A stretch of 59,674 bases of DNA from Thorsellia anophelis DSM 18579 (lineage in GTDB: Bacteria; Pseudomonadota; Gammaproteobacteria; Enterobacterales; Thorselliaceae), in assembly GCF_900111395.1 (NCBI RefSeq), contig NZ_FOHV01000002.1, positions 1 to 59,674 on the forward strand, written 5' to 3'. Positions 1 to 8,937 of this stretch are shown piece by piece. The notes under the pieces were generated by a model that had not been told where the DNA came from, searched no databases, and saw nothing but the letters and a program-made list of their open reading frames with translations. How positions within the stretch are numbered: position 1 is the first letter of the stretch; the number at the start of each line of letters is the position of its first letter. Both the position numbers and the translations under genes were made by a program.

Positions 1-52
1 CGCCGATGGTAGTGTGGGGTCTCCCCATGCGAGAGTAGGACACTGCCAGGCA
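1..52 (+). rRNA. rrf: 5S ribosomal RNA, 3' part (cut by window edge)
   Basis: These 52 bases are identical to the last 52 bases of the complete 5S gene at 202-320 and end in the same 3' acceptor strand (GCCAGGCA). The 5' part and the rest of the rRNA operon lie outside the window. It is the first of two tandem 5S copies. Confidence 0.93.
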
Positions 53-139
53 CCAAATAGCGTGTTAAGTATAAGACTTTAGAAATAAAGCAAGTTGCGT
101 AAAGATAAAAATAAAAAACGCATATTAAAATAAAAATAG

Positions 140-162
140 ACCTACAATCATGTAGGTTTTTT
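140..162 (+). terminator. Hairpin and T-run between the two 5S copies
   Basis: Stem ACCTAC, loop AATCAT, stem GTAGGT, followed by TTTTT: a classic intrinsic terminator shape. It would stop, or partly stop, transcription after the first 5S gene. Whether the second copy is made by read-through or from its own promoter cannot be told from the sequence. Confidence 0.7.
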
Positions 163-201
163 GCTTTGAGCATGAATAATTTTGCTTATTGCACACAGAA
201 T

Positions 202-320
202 TGCTTGGCGGCAATAGCATTGTGGACCCACCTGACTCCATACCGAACTCAGAAGTGAAACGCAATAGCGCCGATGGTAGTGTGGGGTCTCCCCATGCGA
301 GAGTAGGACACTGCCAGGCA
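202..320 (+). rRNA. rrf: 5S ribosomal RNA, complete second copy
   Basis: The 5' end TGCTTGGC pairs with the 3' end GCCAGGCA to form the 5S acceptor stem (one G-U pair). The interior carries the usual gammaproteobacterial 5S motifs, including CCATACCGAACTCAGAAGTG near 238-257. About 119 nt, the normal size. No tRNA lies between the two copies. The ends are set by stem pairing and may be off by a base. Confidence 0.95.
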
Positions 321-330
321 CCAATATAGT

Positions 331-370
331 AACATTAAAAAGCCCTGTTTATGCAGGGCTTTTTAATGTT
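331..370 (+). terminator. Strong rRNA operon terminator
   Basis: A long perfect hairpin with arms AACATTAAAAAGCCCTG and CAGGGCTTTTTAATGTT around the loop TTTATG. A T-run is built into the right arm. It closes the rRNA operon after the second 5S gene. Confidence 0.92.
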
Positions 371-899
371 ATATCCCACAAAAATATCATCTCAGTAACA
401 TCTCAGTAAATAAGTTGGCTAAAAGCTTTGGTGCGTGTTGAATCAAAATTCAGCGTATTCTCAATTTTATTTGTTTACTCTAAATAGCCAACAATAGCTC
501 AATTAGCAATTTATCCTAATATATACCATTTTAAAATGTTTAATATTTTGGATTTTAATTGAAAATTATTATATGCAACTAAATGTTGTTGCTTGATTCC
601 TATCATTAGTTCTGGTTTGATTGTCTATGAAATTTTATGGCAAGAGATTTGAAATGTTTGATTAGAAGTCCTACTTGATTAGATAAAATAAGTTATAATT
701 AATATGCATCAACAGAGATATTAAGTCATAACGTTTAAATGATTAACCTAATTTTTTATTTACATAGCTTAAGTAAAAATTTATATCTTATGGGCAGCCT
801 TTTGTGACTATGTGATAAGATGAAGCATAATATCGTTAGTGTTTAAAATTTACTGGCTTAAATTAATTGGGAATAAAATAAGGAGTCTGCATTCATAAA
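371..899. other. Intergenic region between rRNA terminator and ypjD
   Basis: About 530 AT-rich bases with no convincing reading frame, RNA gene or repeat. It must hold the promoter for ypjD-corB. I could not pick out -35/-10 boxes with good spacing. Confidence 0.6.
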
Positions 900-1691
900 A
901 TGAATAGTTTGATACCAACAATAATTGCTTTGCTCGCTTATATTGCTAGTATAGCATTGATATTGCCTTCAATTTTAAACCCTAAAAGTTATTATCGATT
1001 ATCAGTATGGATAACAACGGCCATTGCACTGATTGCCCATGCTAGCCATTTATATGAGAGAGTTTTTCCGCTGAGCCTAAATGGTGTTGAACTTAGTTTA
1101 CTTAATCTTGGTTCAGTTGTTAGCGTGTTTATTTGTGCTGCGATTATTAGCACTGCTTGGCAAAATAAAGGGTGGCAGCTTTTACCAATTGCGTATAGTT
1201 TTGCACTTATCAATCTTATTTTAACTGCTTTTTTTCCAGAAAATATAGCAAAACAACTAGAGTCAAATCCTATATTACTTATTCATATTGGTATGGCTCT
1301 TCTAGCGTATAGTACTCTTTTTATCGCGAGTTTGAATGCAACATTTCTTGCTTGGATAAATTATCGTTTAAAGCACAGAAATTTACCACTAGGCCACAGA
1401 ATTCCACCATTAATGCAAATTGAAAGACATTTTGTCAGTACAACGCAAATTGGTTTTAGTTTTTTAAGTGTTACTTTGCTAGTTGGATTTATTTATTTAC
1501 CTGAACCTTTTGGGATACTGAGCCTGCATAAAACACTATTATCGTGCGGCGCTTGGTTTGTTTATGGCAGCTTAATTTCTGGGCATTATTTATTTGGCTG
1601 GAGAGGTGTCCGTATTGTCAGACTCAGTTATCTTGGTATTATATTGCTTTCATTTGCCTATATTGGTAATCGTCTTATAATAGGATATTAA
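900..1691 (+). CDS. ypjD: YpjD-like inner-membrane protein, CcmC/CcsA (cytochrome c assembly) family
   Basis: A 263-residue, very hydrophobic protein with about eight predicted membrane segments, the same length as E. coli YpjD. It belongs to the CcmC/CcsA-like family of cytochrome c assembly and haem-handling membrane proteins, but the precise role of YpjD is not established. The start ATG at 900 follows a purine-rich AAGGAG about 15 bases upstream, which is a rather long spacing. The stop is followed after 10 bases by the corB start, so the two genes are probably co-transcribed, as in E. coli (ypjD-yfjD). The family assignment rests on topology, length and context. Confidence 0.85.
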   Translation: MNSLIPTIIALLAYIASIALILPSILNPKSYYRLSVWITTAIALIAHASHLYERVFPLSLNGVELSLLNLGSVVSVFICAAIISTAWQNKGWQLLPIAYSFALINLILTAFFPENIAKQLESNPILLIHIGMALLAYSTLFIASLNATFLAWINYRLKHRNLPLGHRIPPLMQIERHFVSTTQIGFSFLSVTLLVGFIYLPEPFGILSLHKTLLSCGAWFVYGSLISGHYLFGWRGVRIVRLSYLGIILLSFAYIGNRLIIGY

Positions 1692-1701
1692 AGGAGTAAT
1701 T

Positions 1702-2970
1702 TTGGCTTTTTTATCTACCCCTGCATCACTTATATTAATCATATTACTTTTAATCGCCTCAGCATTTTTTTCATCTTCAGAAACCAGTATTTTAGCGATT
1801 AATCGTTATCGACTTAAGTATCTGGTTAACGAGGGACATAAAGGTGCATTACGTGTTGAGCAATTGCTTAAAAAACCTGATGAGTTAATTAGTTTATTAC
1901 TTATTGGTAATAATATAGTTAATATCTCAGCTTCTGTTATTACAGCTGATTTAGGGCATCGAATATCAGGCGACCTTGGTGTGGCCATTGCAACTGGATG
2001 TCTGACTTTTATTATCCTGTTATTTGCTGAAATTATTCCTAAAACTTTTGCTGCAGCGTATCCTGAGAGAATTGCATTTCCAGCTAGTTTTCTTCTTATC
2101 CCTCTTCGTTTAATTTTATTGCCTTTAATTTACGCACTCAATATTATCAGTCGTTTTTTATTAAAAATGTTTGGTATTCATGACGTAGGGATAGGCAATA
2201 ATGCTTTAACAAGTGAGGAGTTAAAATCCATTGTTAATGAATCCTCCGAAGAATTACCTTCGAAAGATCAATCGATGCTATTATCGGTATTAGATCTTGA
2301 ACATTTAACAGTTGGCGATGTGATGAAACCTCGCTATGAAATCGTTGGAATTAACATTAATGAGGATTGGAAAACGATCCTTAAGCAGTTAACACATTCG
2401 CCTCATGGGCGTATCATTCTATACCGAGATTCTTTAGAAGATATTATTGGCATATTAAGGGTAAGAGAAGCTTATCGCTTAATGGCTGAGAATGATTTTG
2501 ATAAACCCTATTTATTAAGAGCAGTTGATGAAAGTTATTATATACCAGAGAGCACAACATTAAGTCAGCAATTAATTGCATTCCAACAACATAATAAGAA
2601 ACTTGGATTAGTTGTTAATGAATATGGTGATATTACAGGATTAATTGCTGTTGAAGATATTCTTGAAGAAATTATAGGAGAGTATACAACCTCAATGTCT
2701 CCTTCTATTAATGAAGAAGTTAAACTTCAAGAAGATGGTTCTATTTTACTTGATGGTGGAGCTCATGTACGAGAAATTAATAAAGTCTATCAGCTAGCGC
2801 TTCCTATTACAGATGCAAAAACAATTAATGGATTAATTTTAGAAACGTTAGAAGCTATTCCTACAGTAGGTCAAATTGTTACAGTGGGTTCTTATGATTT
2901 TATTATTGAACAGGTAGAAGATAATAGAGTCAAGTGGGTAAAAGTAATTAAGCTAGATGTGTCACATTAA
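1702..2970 (+). CDS. corB: CorB/YfjD (HlyC/CorC family) membrane protein with CBS pair
   Basis: 422 residues in the usual three-part layout: an N-terminal DUF21 (CNNM) membrane domain at about 1-180 with four hydrophobic segments, a CBS-domain pair at about 200-325 (nucleotide sensing), and a C-terminal CorC_HlyC domain at about 340-420. Family members are linked to Mg2+/Co2+ transport or efflux; the exact substrate here is inferred. The start is TTG at 1702, six bases after AAGGAG (1691-1696); this is the only start with a good ribosome site. Second gene of a likely ypjD-corB unit. Confidence 0.87.
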   Translation: MAFLSTPASLILIILLLIASAFFSSSETSILAINRYRLKYLVNEGHKGALRVEQLLKKPDELISLLLIGNNIVNISASVITADLGHRISGDLGVAIATGCLTFIILLFAEIIPKTFAAAYPERIAFPASFLLIPLRLILLPLIYALNIISRFLLKMFGIHDVGIGNNALTSEELKSIVNESSEELPSKDQSMLLSVLDLEHLTVGDVMKPRYEIVGININEDWKTILKQLTHSPHGRIILYRDSLEDIIGILRVREAYRLMAENDFDKPYLLRAVDESYYIPESTTLSQQLIAFQQHNKKLGLVVNEYGDITGLIAVEDILEEIIGEYTTSMSPSINEEVKLQEDGSILLDGGAHVREINKVYQLALPITDAKTINGLILETLEAIPTVGQIVTVGSYDFIIEQVEDNRVKWVKVIKLDVSH

Positions 2971-3093
2971 GAGTGTTTGATTAGCATTTAAATCATGATG
3001 ATTTGAAAATATACCGCTAGCTAATAGGAGTGCGGTATTAACCCTATAATTTTTTATTTAAGTCTTAAATTTAATTAGAGATAGTTGCTGCAT

Positions 3094-3117
3094 TTAAAAC
3101 TGACGAATTTTGTCAGT
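3094..3117 (-). terminator. Terminator of apt-dnaX-ybaB-recR (minus strand)
   Basis: Read on the minus strand: ACTGAC, loop AAAATTC, GTCAGT, then TTTTAAA. It lies about 57 bases beyond the recR stop, the right place to end the operon. Confidence 0.65.
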
Positions 3118-3173
3118 ATCAAGCAGAATATATCGATGCTGATAACATTTAAGCACATTTTTTAGAGGGATTA

Positions 3174-3779
3174 TTATCGGTTCATTTTAATTCTACCGGC
3201 AAAAGAGTGTGATAAGGTCATGCTATCTACCATTTCAAGTTCTCCGCCAATAGGGATACCATGAGCAATACGAGTCGCACTGATACCTTTTGACTCACAC
3301 ATTTGTGCAATATAACTTGCAGTAACTTCTCCTTCAATTGTTGGATTAGTCGCCAAAATAATCTCTGAAATGGTTTCTTCAGTCAAACGTTCGGCAAGCC
3401 TATCCAACCCTAAGTCAGCAGGACCTATTCCATCTAATGGGGATAAATGTCCCATTAATACAAAATATCTGCCAGAGAATTGCCCCGTTTGTTCAATTGC
3501 ATGGATATCTGCAGGTGTTTCTACGATACAAATTTGCCCATTTTCTTGCCTTTTTGGATTTTTGCAGATATTACAATGGCTTTGTTCTGTGAAAGTGTGG
3601 CAGTCTTCACAGTGCCCAATTTCATTCATTGCTTGTAAAAGTGCATTTGCTAGCCGTAACCCACCAGCTCTATCTCTTTGTAATAGATGAAAAGCCATTC
3701 TTTGTGAAGACTTAGGACCAACACCAGGTAAACTGCGTAATGATTGCATTAAATGTTCAAGAAGGGGGCTTGTTTGCAT
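3174..3779 (-). CDS. recR: Recombination mediator protein RecR
   Basis: A 201-residue RecR, full length. It works with RecF/RecO to load RecA onto SSB-covered gaps. Visible features are an N-terminal helix-hairpin-helix around [13 protein letters not shown] (residues 16-28), a four-cysteine zinc module (C57, C60, C69, C72) and a Toprim domain beginning near ICIVETPAD (residue 83 on). It is the last gene of the apt-dnaX-ybaB-recR cluster, 84 bases after ybaB, the same order as in E. coli. Confidence 0.97.
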   Translation of the reverse strand: MQTSPLLEHLMQSLRSLPGVGPKSSQRMAFHLLQRDRAGGLRLANALLQAMNEIGHCEDCHTFTEQSHCNICKNPKRQENGQICIVETPADIHAIEQTGQFSGRYFVLMGHLSPLDGIGPADLGLDRLAERLTEETISEIILATNPTIEGEVTASYIAQMCESKGISATRIAHGIPIGGELEMVDSMTLSHSFAGRIKMNR

Positions 3780-3863
3780 AAGTGTTTAATATTTTTGATA
3801 TAGATAAAGTGCCTTTATCTATGAGTAAAAGATTTAAAGGCACGGTGATTTCGTTAAAATAAA

Positions 3864-4193
3864 TTAGAATGGAAATTTCATTCCTGGTGGAAGCTGCATG
3901 CCACCTGAGATGCTTGCCATTTTTTCTTTTTGTGTCTCGTCAATACGTCTTGCTGCATCATTAATCGCTGCAGCAATTAAATCTTCTAGTAATTCTTTTT
4001 CATCTTCCATTAAACTTTGATCAATTTCAACACGTTTACAGTTATGTGCACCATTTAAGGTCACTTTCACCATTCCAGCACCAGATTCTCCAGTGACTTC
4101 TAACTGAGCAATTTCCGCTTGCATTTGTTGCATTTTTTCTTGCATTTGTTGTGCTTGTTTTAATAAGCCGCCCATGCCTGCTTTACCAAACAT
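3864..4193 (-). CDS. ybaB: YbaB/EbfC family nucleoid-associated protein
   Basis: 109 residues with the family pattern: an N-terminal glycine-rich start ([14 protein letters not shown]), a Gln/Met-rich coiled coil at about 10-35, and a central conserved strand region with MVKVTLNG. Homologues are dimeric DNA-binding proteins of the nucleoid. The start ATG is preceded on the minus strand by GGAG. The gene lies between dnaX and recR as in most gammaproteobacteria, where the three are usually co-transcribed. Confidence 0.95.
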   Translation of the reverse strand: MFGKAGMGGLLKQAQQMQEKMQQMQAEIAQLEVTGESGAGMVKVTLNGAHNCKRVEIDQSLMEDEKELLEDLIAAAINDAARRIDETQKEKMASISGGMQLPPGMKFPF

Positions 4194-4275
4194 TGTATCT
4201 CTCCTAATTGCATGATTGAATTAAATGTGATTAACTAAATTTATGAAGGATAATCACGGGTACTAGTATACTATA

Positions 4276-6390
4276 TCAAATTGGTTTAATACTTTCTTCA
4301 TCAATTTTTGCGTTAAAAGCCAGGCAAAGCTTTTGTAGATGTTGATCGGCTAGAATCGATGTTTTTGCTTGTGCCAATAATTCTGCATAGACGGCATGTC
4401 TATGCTCATAAGGTGTTAAGAGTGCTTTATTATCTTCTTCATATAGAGATAGCTCAATGCTTTCATCAAAATAGATGCTAAGCGCCTCTTCTAATTTTTG
4501 CTTATTTCCATTATGTGCTAAATGTTTGTGGGTAGAGCGGTACCCAAGTTTAATTTTATTTTCTGTTTTAGCATATAACGTGTTCAGAGCAAGTTGTTCA
4601 ACTAGTTTAGTAACTTTTAGTTCAGGGATAATTTTAGCCCATTCATCTCTTAGTATCGATGCTTCAACTAGTTTATTTTGTAGCTCAGGTGTTTTTTCTA
4701 ATTCTAATGCATCTTTAATTTGTTTAACGGTTGTTTTTGATTCAATGTTGTCAGAAATTACTTGAGCCCGCCATTGGTAGTTATTAGCGTCATTTTCATC
4801 ACTAGTGTTTTCTTGTTCTCCTTTAGTTTGGCTAATTATTTTTTCATGGTGCTTTAGTTTCATTTCCAAACTTAGATCATTAGCACTAGACAGGGTAGTG
4901 TCAATTGAAGCGTCTGGCAATTTTTTGGAAGCAACAGGATTAGCGCTTTCTATGTGATTCTTTCTAGTTTGATATTTAGCGGCATCTTCAGCCGCTTTAA
5001 ACTTTTTTCCATCAATTTGCTCTTGTTGTTGCCTAATTTTTTCACGAGCTTGTAAGAGTGCCGAGGTGGGAGAATTAGGAGCGATTACATTTGCTTTAGA
5101 AGGACTGATTTCTTGTGTATTAGTCGGTTCTCTAACTGGTAGCTGGTTATCTGATAGTGTTGTTGAACTTTGTGCCGATTCTTTAGTTGCTGGAGCGGTT
5201 GTTAGTTGTATAACTTGAGGCGCTGTACTAGATTGGTTTATTTTAGAATTAGATTGAGATTCACTACTAACCATTGTAGTTATTTGGGCTGGTGTAACCG
5301 CTTTTTGTGGATGGAAAGCTAAAGCTCTTAGTAGGGTCATTTCAACGCCCATTTTTGGGTCAGGGGCATAGGGTAATTCTTTTCGGCCTACTAAGATAAT
5401 TTGATAAAATACCTGTAAATCTGTTGGCGAAACAATCCTAGCCAAATCTCTTAATTTTGCTTCATTGTGCTGATGCTGAGGTTCTAATGCACCTGGTAGT
5501 AATTGTAGTAATGCAATTTGATGAAAGAGTGCCGCTACTTCAATTAATACATCTTGCCAAGCACCACCTTTTTGGCTGATGAGTTTGATTTGTTCAAAGA
5601 CGACTTCCGGTTGGCCTCTTATAATACTTTCAGCAATTGTCATAGGCTGCTCATCGTCTAGCATACCTAGCATTTGTATGACAGTTTCAGTGGTGACCTG
5701 ATTATTACCACTGGCAATCGCCTGATCAGTTAGACTAAGTGCATCACGCATACTCCCATCAGCTGACCTAGCAAGCAATTGAAGAGCTTTAGAGTCAAAT
5801 GGAACGGCTTCTTTTGTGAGTATATATTCAAGCTGCTGGGTAATTTGACTAATATCCATTGCCCGCAGATTAAATTGCAAACATCTTGATAAAATTGTGA
5901 TGGGTAATTTTTGGGGATCGGTTGTGGCTAGCAAAAATTTGACATGTGCAGGAGGCTCTTCAAGAGTTTTGAGGAGCGCATTAAAACTGTGTCGCGAGAG
6001 CATATGTACTTCATCTATTAGGTAAACTTTAAATCTACCTCGGACAGGTGCATATTGTACATTATCTAATAAGTCTCGAGTATCTTCTACTTTTGTACGA
6101 GATGCAGCATCGATTTCTAACAGATCAACAAAACGTCCTTGTTCAATTTCAAGGCAATTTCCACACTTGCCACATGGAGCATCAGTAATCCCTGTTTCAC
6201 AATTAAGACCTTTAGCCAGCAAGCGAGCGATACTTGTTTTACCAACTCCCCTTGTTCCAGAAAAAAGGTATGCGTGGTGTATACGCCCTAGTTTTAATCC
6301 ATTCGCTAAAGCAGCAAGTACATGTTCTTGACCAATCACTTGGCTAAAAGTTTGAGGTCGCCATTTTCGAGCTAAAACTTGGTAACTCAC
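4276..6390 (-). CDS. dnaX: DNA polymerase III subunits tau and gamma
   Basis: 704 residues (E. coli tau has 643); the extra length lies in the variable linker. It is the clamp-loader ATPase of the replicative polymerase. Seen in order: Walker A GTRGVGKTS (45-53), a zinc module C64/C73/C76/C79, Walker B LIDEVHM (about 124-130), the SRC arginine-finger motif near 168, a collar domain to about 370, a Gln/Ser/Thr-rich linker, then the tau-specific C-terminal domains that contact DnaB and the alpha subunit. An A AAA AAG slippery heptamer at 5002-5008 with a downstream stem-loop should give a gamma product of about 464 residues. Apt lies 34 bases upstream and ybaB 82 bases downstream. Confidence 0.97.
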   Translation of the reverse strand: MSYQVLARKWRPQTFSQVIGQEHVLAALANGLKLGRIHHAYLFSGTRGVGKTSIARLLAKGLNCETGITDAPCGKCGNCLEIEQGRFVDLLEIDAASRTKVEDTRDLLDNVQYAPVRGRFKVYLIDEVHMLSRHSFNALLKTLEEPPAHVKFLLATTDPQKLPITILSRCLQFNLRAMDISQITQQLEYILTKEAVPFDSKALQLLARSADGSMRDALSLTDQAIASGNNQVTTETVIQMLGMLDDEQPMTIAESIIRGQPEVVFEQIKLISQKGGAWQDVLIEVAALFHQIALLQLLPGALEPQHQHNEAKLRDLARIVSPTDLQVFYQIILVGRKELPYAPDPKMGVEMTLLRALAFHPQKAVTPAQITTMVSSESQSNSKINQSSTAPQVIQLTTAPATKESAQSSTTLSDNQLPVREPTNTQEISPSKANVIAPNSPTSALLQAREKIRQQQEQIDGKKFKAAEDAAKYQTRKNHIESANPVASKKLPDASIDTTLSSANDLSLEMKLKHHEKIISQTKGEQENTSDENDANNYQWRAQVISDNIESKTTVKQIKDALELEKTPELQNKLVEASILRDEWAKIIPELKVTKLVEQLALNTLYAKTENKIKLGYRSTHKHLAHNGNKQKLEEALSIYFDESIELSLYEEDNKALLTPYEHRHAVYAELLAQAKTSILADQHLQKLCLAFNAKIDEESIKPI
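4978..5008 (-). promoter_or_regulatory. Programmed -1 ribosomal frameshift signal in dnaX
   Basis: On the minus strand the in-frame heptamer A AAA AAG (5008-5002; Lys462-Lys463) is followed by a 5-nt spacer and a 6-bp stem, AGCGGC, loop TGAAGAT, GCCGCT (4996-4978). After a -1 slip the next codons are GTT TAA, so the short product ends with one new residue, Val464. In E. coli the same heptamer is followed by Glu and a stop. A weak Shine-Dalgarno-like AAGAG sits about 11 bases upstream of the heptamer, as with the E. coli stimulator. Seen directly; use in vivo is inferred from the E. coli mechanism. Confidence 0.88.
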
Positions 6391-6424
6391 GCAAAACTCC
6401 TATAATTATGATGGATTATTTTGA

Positions 6425-6970
6425 TTAATGCCCATCAAATTCTGTTAGGCAAAAACAAGGCACACCTAATGCTTCTAAGCGTGTTTTTCCACCTATATCG
6501 GGCAAATTAATAACAAACGCAGCGCCTATGATTTCAGCGCCAGTTCGCCTGACTAAATTGACAGTTGCACTGACAGTTCCACCTGTTGCTAATAAATCAT
6601 CAACGATAAGTACTTTATCAGTTGAAGTCAGCGCATCAACGTGAATTTCTAATTTATCTGTACCATATTCTAGTTCATACTCTTCACTAAAGGTTTCGCG
6701 AGGAAGTTTGCCAGGTTTGCGTACAGGAATAAAGGGTACATTTAATGCAAGTGCAAGAGGAGCTCCAAATAAAAATCCTCTAGCTTCTGCGCCAAGTATT
6801 TTTGTCACCCCTTTATTTTGATAATGTTCTTTAAATAAATTAATTGTTGCTTGATAAGCACTTGGGACTTCTAATAAACTGGTAATATCACGAAATAATA
6901 TGCCTGTTTTAGGATAATCAGGAATGGTTTTGATCGTTGATTTAATCAGATCAATGGATTCGGCATACAT
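6425..6970 (-). CDS. apt: Adenine phosphoribosyltransferase
   Basis: 181 residues with this start (E. coli 183). It salvages adenine: adenine + PRPP gives AMP + PPi in the cytoplasm. The PRPP-binding loop [13 protein letters not shown] is present, as is the N-terminal [16 protein letters not shown] block. A start three codons upstream (6979) would abut the ribosome site AAGGAG with no spacing; the ATG at 6970 lies nine bases from it and is preferred. First gene of the cluster leading into dnaX. Confidence 0.95.
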   Translation of the reverse strand: MYAESIDLIKSTIKTIPDYPKTGILFRDITSLLEVPSAYQATINLFKEHYQNKGVTKILGAEARGFLFGAPLALALNVPFIPVRKPGKLPRETFSEEYELEYGTDKLEIHVDALTSTDKVLIVDDLLATGGTVSATVNLVRRTGAEIIGAAFVINLPDIGGKTRLEALGVPCFCLTEFDGH

Positions 6971-7504
6971 ATTAAGCATCTCCTTGTTGCTATTAAATAG
7001 TATTAGAATAAATATAAAATTTAATTATACTCAAAAATAAATAGATAATCCTTATAGATTTTAGAAAATCTCTAACGGTAAGCAATTATTTGGCTTACGG
7101 TATAAGAAGTATTAACATCAGATTTTTGCTTATACTACATGTTAATTTTTGATTACTGGTGTTAAAAAGTGATAGCAAATTGCAATAGGTAAACTAAACC
7201 ACGAAAGCGGTTTAATTTATAGGGATATGAAAGTAAATGCAATCGACTTATGGCAACAATCTGTCTAAAATCAGAAAAAACTACTTTAAATCAATTGATT
7301 CTTAATTATATTTTATAGTGAAAAAAATATAAATATTTTTATTTTCAATTTGTTAGTTTGTTTTTTGTGAATATTACCGTAATGAAACATTTGTATCAAA
7401 GTCTCAATTGGTTATAATCAACTATATATTGTACTTTTATACTGAAATTCTAGCATTATGAATGGACGTGGGCTCTCTTTTTTATCTTCTGTTGAGGCAA
7501 ATAC
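6971..7504. other. Divergent intergenic region between apt and acrA
   Basis: About 530 AT-rich bases that should hold both outward promoters. Short inverted repeats are visible (GTAAGC...GCTTAC at 7078-7098; TTAGA...TCTAA at 7061-7075), but none matches the known AcrR operator and no acrR-like regulator gene is adjacent. Confidence 0.55.
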
Positions 7505-8827
7505 ATGCGTAGTAAGAGTAAATCTCACACATTAAAATCAATCTTTCTCATGACAAGTGTCTTAGGAATGAGCTTTGTATTATCAGGTTGTGATTCGAAA
7601 ACTTGGTGTCAAATTAAAGCTGCTGTTGGCATCGTCAATCAAGAACAATGTACTGCAGCTGTTATAAAAGCAAATGCAGGTCCTGAGGTAGGTGTTTTTA
7701 CACTTAAAGCACAGCCTTTTACATTAAAAAGTGAATTACCAGGACGAGTGCTTGCTTATCGAACTGCAGAAATTAGACCTCAAGTTAGTGGTGTATTATT
7801 GACGAGGCATTTTGTAGAAGGGACGGATGTTGAACCAGGAGTATCATTATATCAAATCGATCCTGCACCTTTTGAGTCTGCTGTAAGAAGTGCTGAGGGT
7901 AATTTAATTGCAGCAAAAGCCAGCGCAGATATTGCGAACATTACTGTAAATCGATTTCAATCTCTTCTCGGAACTAATGCACTTAGCCGACAAGATTTCG
8001 ATAATGCATTAGCAACAAAACGCCAAGCTGATGCGGCAGTTAAGCAAGCTGAAGCATCTCTTGAAAATGCTAAAATAAACCTTGAATATACCAAAGTGAA
8101 TGCTCCAATTGGGGGGAGAATTGGTCGTTCTAATTTTACTGAAGGTGCGCTAGTGAGTACGACGCAAACAACGCCACTTGCGACGATCAATCAATTGAAT
8201 CCTGTTTATATTGATATCCCACAATCGAGTAGAGAGTATCAATATTTAAGAAATAAAATTATTACGGGTAACTTATCAGCTGAGGATAAAACAGTTGTAC
8301 AATTAAAATTAGAAAATGGTGAGATGTATAATGAATCAGGTATTATTAGTTTTTCTGATATTGCAGTTAATCCTTCGACGGGATCAATTACGTTAAGAGC
8401 TGAGTTTCCAAATCCTAATTTGACATTACTTCCTGGCATGTTTGTTAATACAGTTATTGAGGAAGGGGTGATTAAAGACGCAATACTTATTCCACAGCAG
8501 GCAGTTCAAAGAACACCAACAGGGCAAGCTGCAGTGATTGTTGTAACACCTGAAAATACAATTGAAAATCGTATCGTGACCGTAGATAGGGCAGATGGTA
8601 ACATGTGGTTGTCAACTGACGGCGTAAAAGCTGGAGAGAGGGTGTTAGTTTCAGGTCTAGCTAGATTACAGTTTTTGTCACCTGATAATCCATTTGTATC
8701 TCCAGTGGAAGAGGATCCAAACGCACCAAAACCGACTTCTGCACCTGATGCAAAAAAAGCTGATGTAGAGCAATCAGACTCTAAAAAAGATGACAATGAG
8801 CAAAGCTCAGAAAATAAAAGTGAATAA
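7505..8827 (+). CDS. acrA: RND efflux periplasmic adaptor, AcrA/MexA type lipoprotein
   Basis: 440 residues (E. coli AcrA 397). It is the periplasmic adaptor that joins the AcrB pump to an outer-membrane TolC-type channel. A lipoprotein signal ends in the lipobox LSGC with C29 as the lipidated residue. The core then follows E. coli AcrA closely: lipoyl half-motif PQVSGVLLTRHFVEG, alpha-hairpin near 145-195, second lipoyl half and beta-barrel (FSDIAVNPSTGSITLRAEFPNP). Two oddities are a stretch of about 30 residues after the lipid cysteine with two further cysteines (C35, C49), and a charged Lys/Asp/Glu/Ser-rich C-terminal tail. ATG 7505 follows GAGG. acrB follows after 110 bases. No outer-membrane channel or regulator gene is nearby. 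Confidence 0.95.
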   Translation: MRSKSKSHTLKSIFLMTSVLGMSFVLSGCDSKTWCQIKAAVGIVNQEQCTAAVIKANAGPEVGVFTLKAQPFTLKSELPGRVLAYRTAEIRPQVSGVLLTRHFVEGTDVEPGVSLYQIDPAPFESAVRSAEGNLIAAKASADIANITVNRFQSLLGTNALSRQDFDNALATKRQADAAVKQAEASLENAKINLEYTKVNAPIGGRIGRSNFTEGALVSTTQTTPLATINQLNPVYIDIPQSSREYQYLRNKIITGNLSAEDKTVVQLKLENGEMYNESGIISFSDIAVNPSTGSITLRAEFPNPNLTLLPGMFVNTVIEEGVIKDAILIPQQAVQRTPTGQAAVIVVTPENTIENRIVTVDRADGNMWLSTDGVKAGERVLVSGLARLQFLSPDNPFVSPVEEDPNAPKPTSAPDAKKADVEQSDSKKDDNEQSSENKSE

Positions 8828-8937
8828 TCTTGAATTTGAATGAAGCTGTACAGTAAGATTATTACTAAAAAATGGTGAAAAATCGATCATTCTGGTCATA
8901 AGTTGATAACCATCACACATCATAGGATTTAGCAAGT

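Noticed and set aside
3011-3038. Hairpin ATACCGC / GCGGTAT after corB as a terminator
   Set aside because: Seven-base stem with a 14-base loop, and no T-run directly after the stem. Too weak to list.
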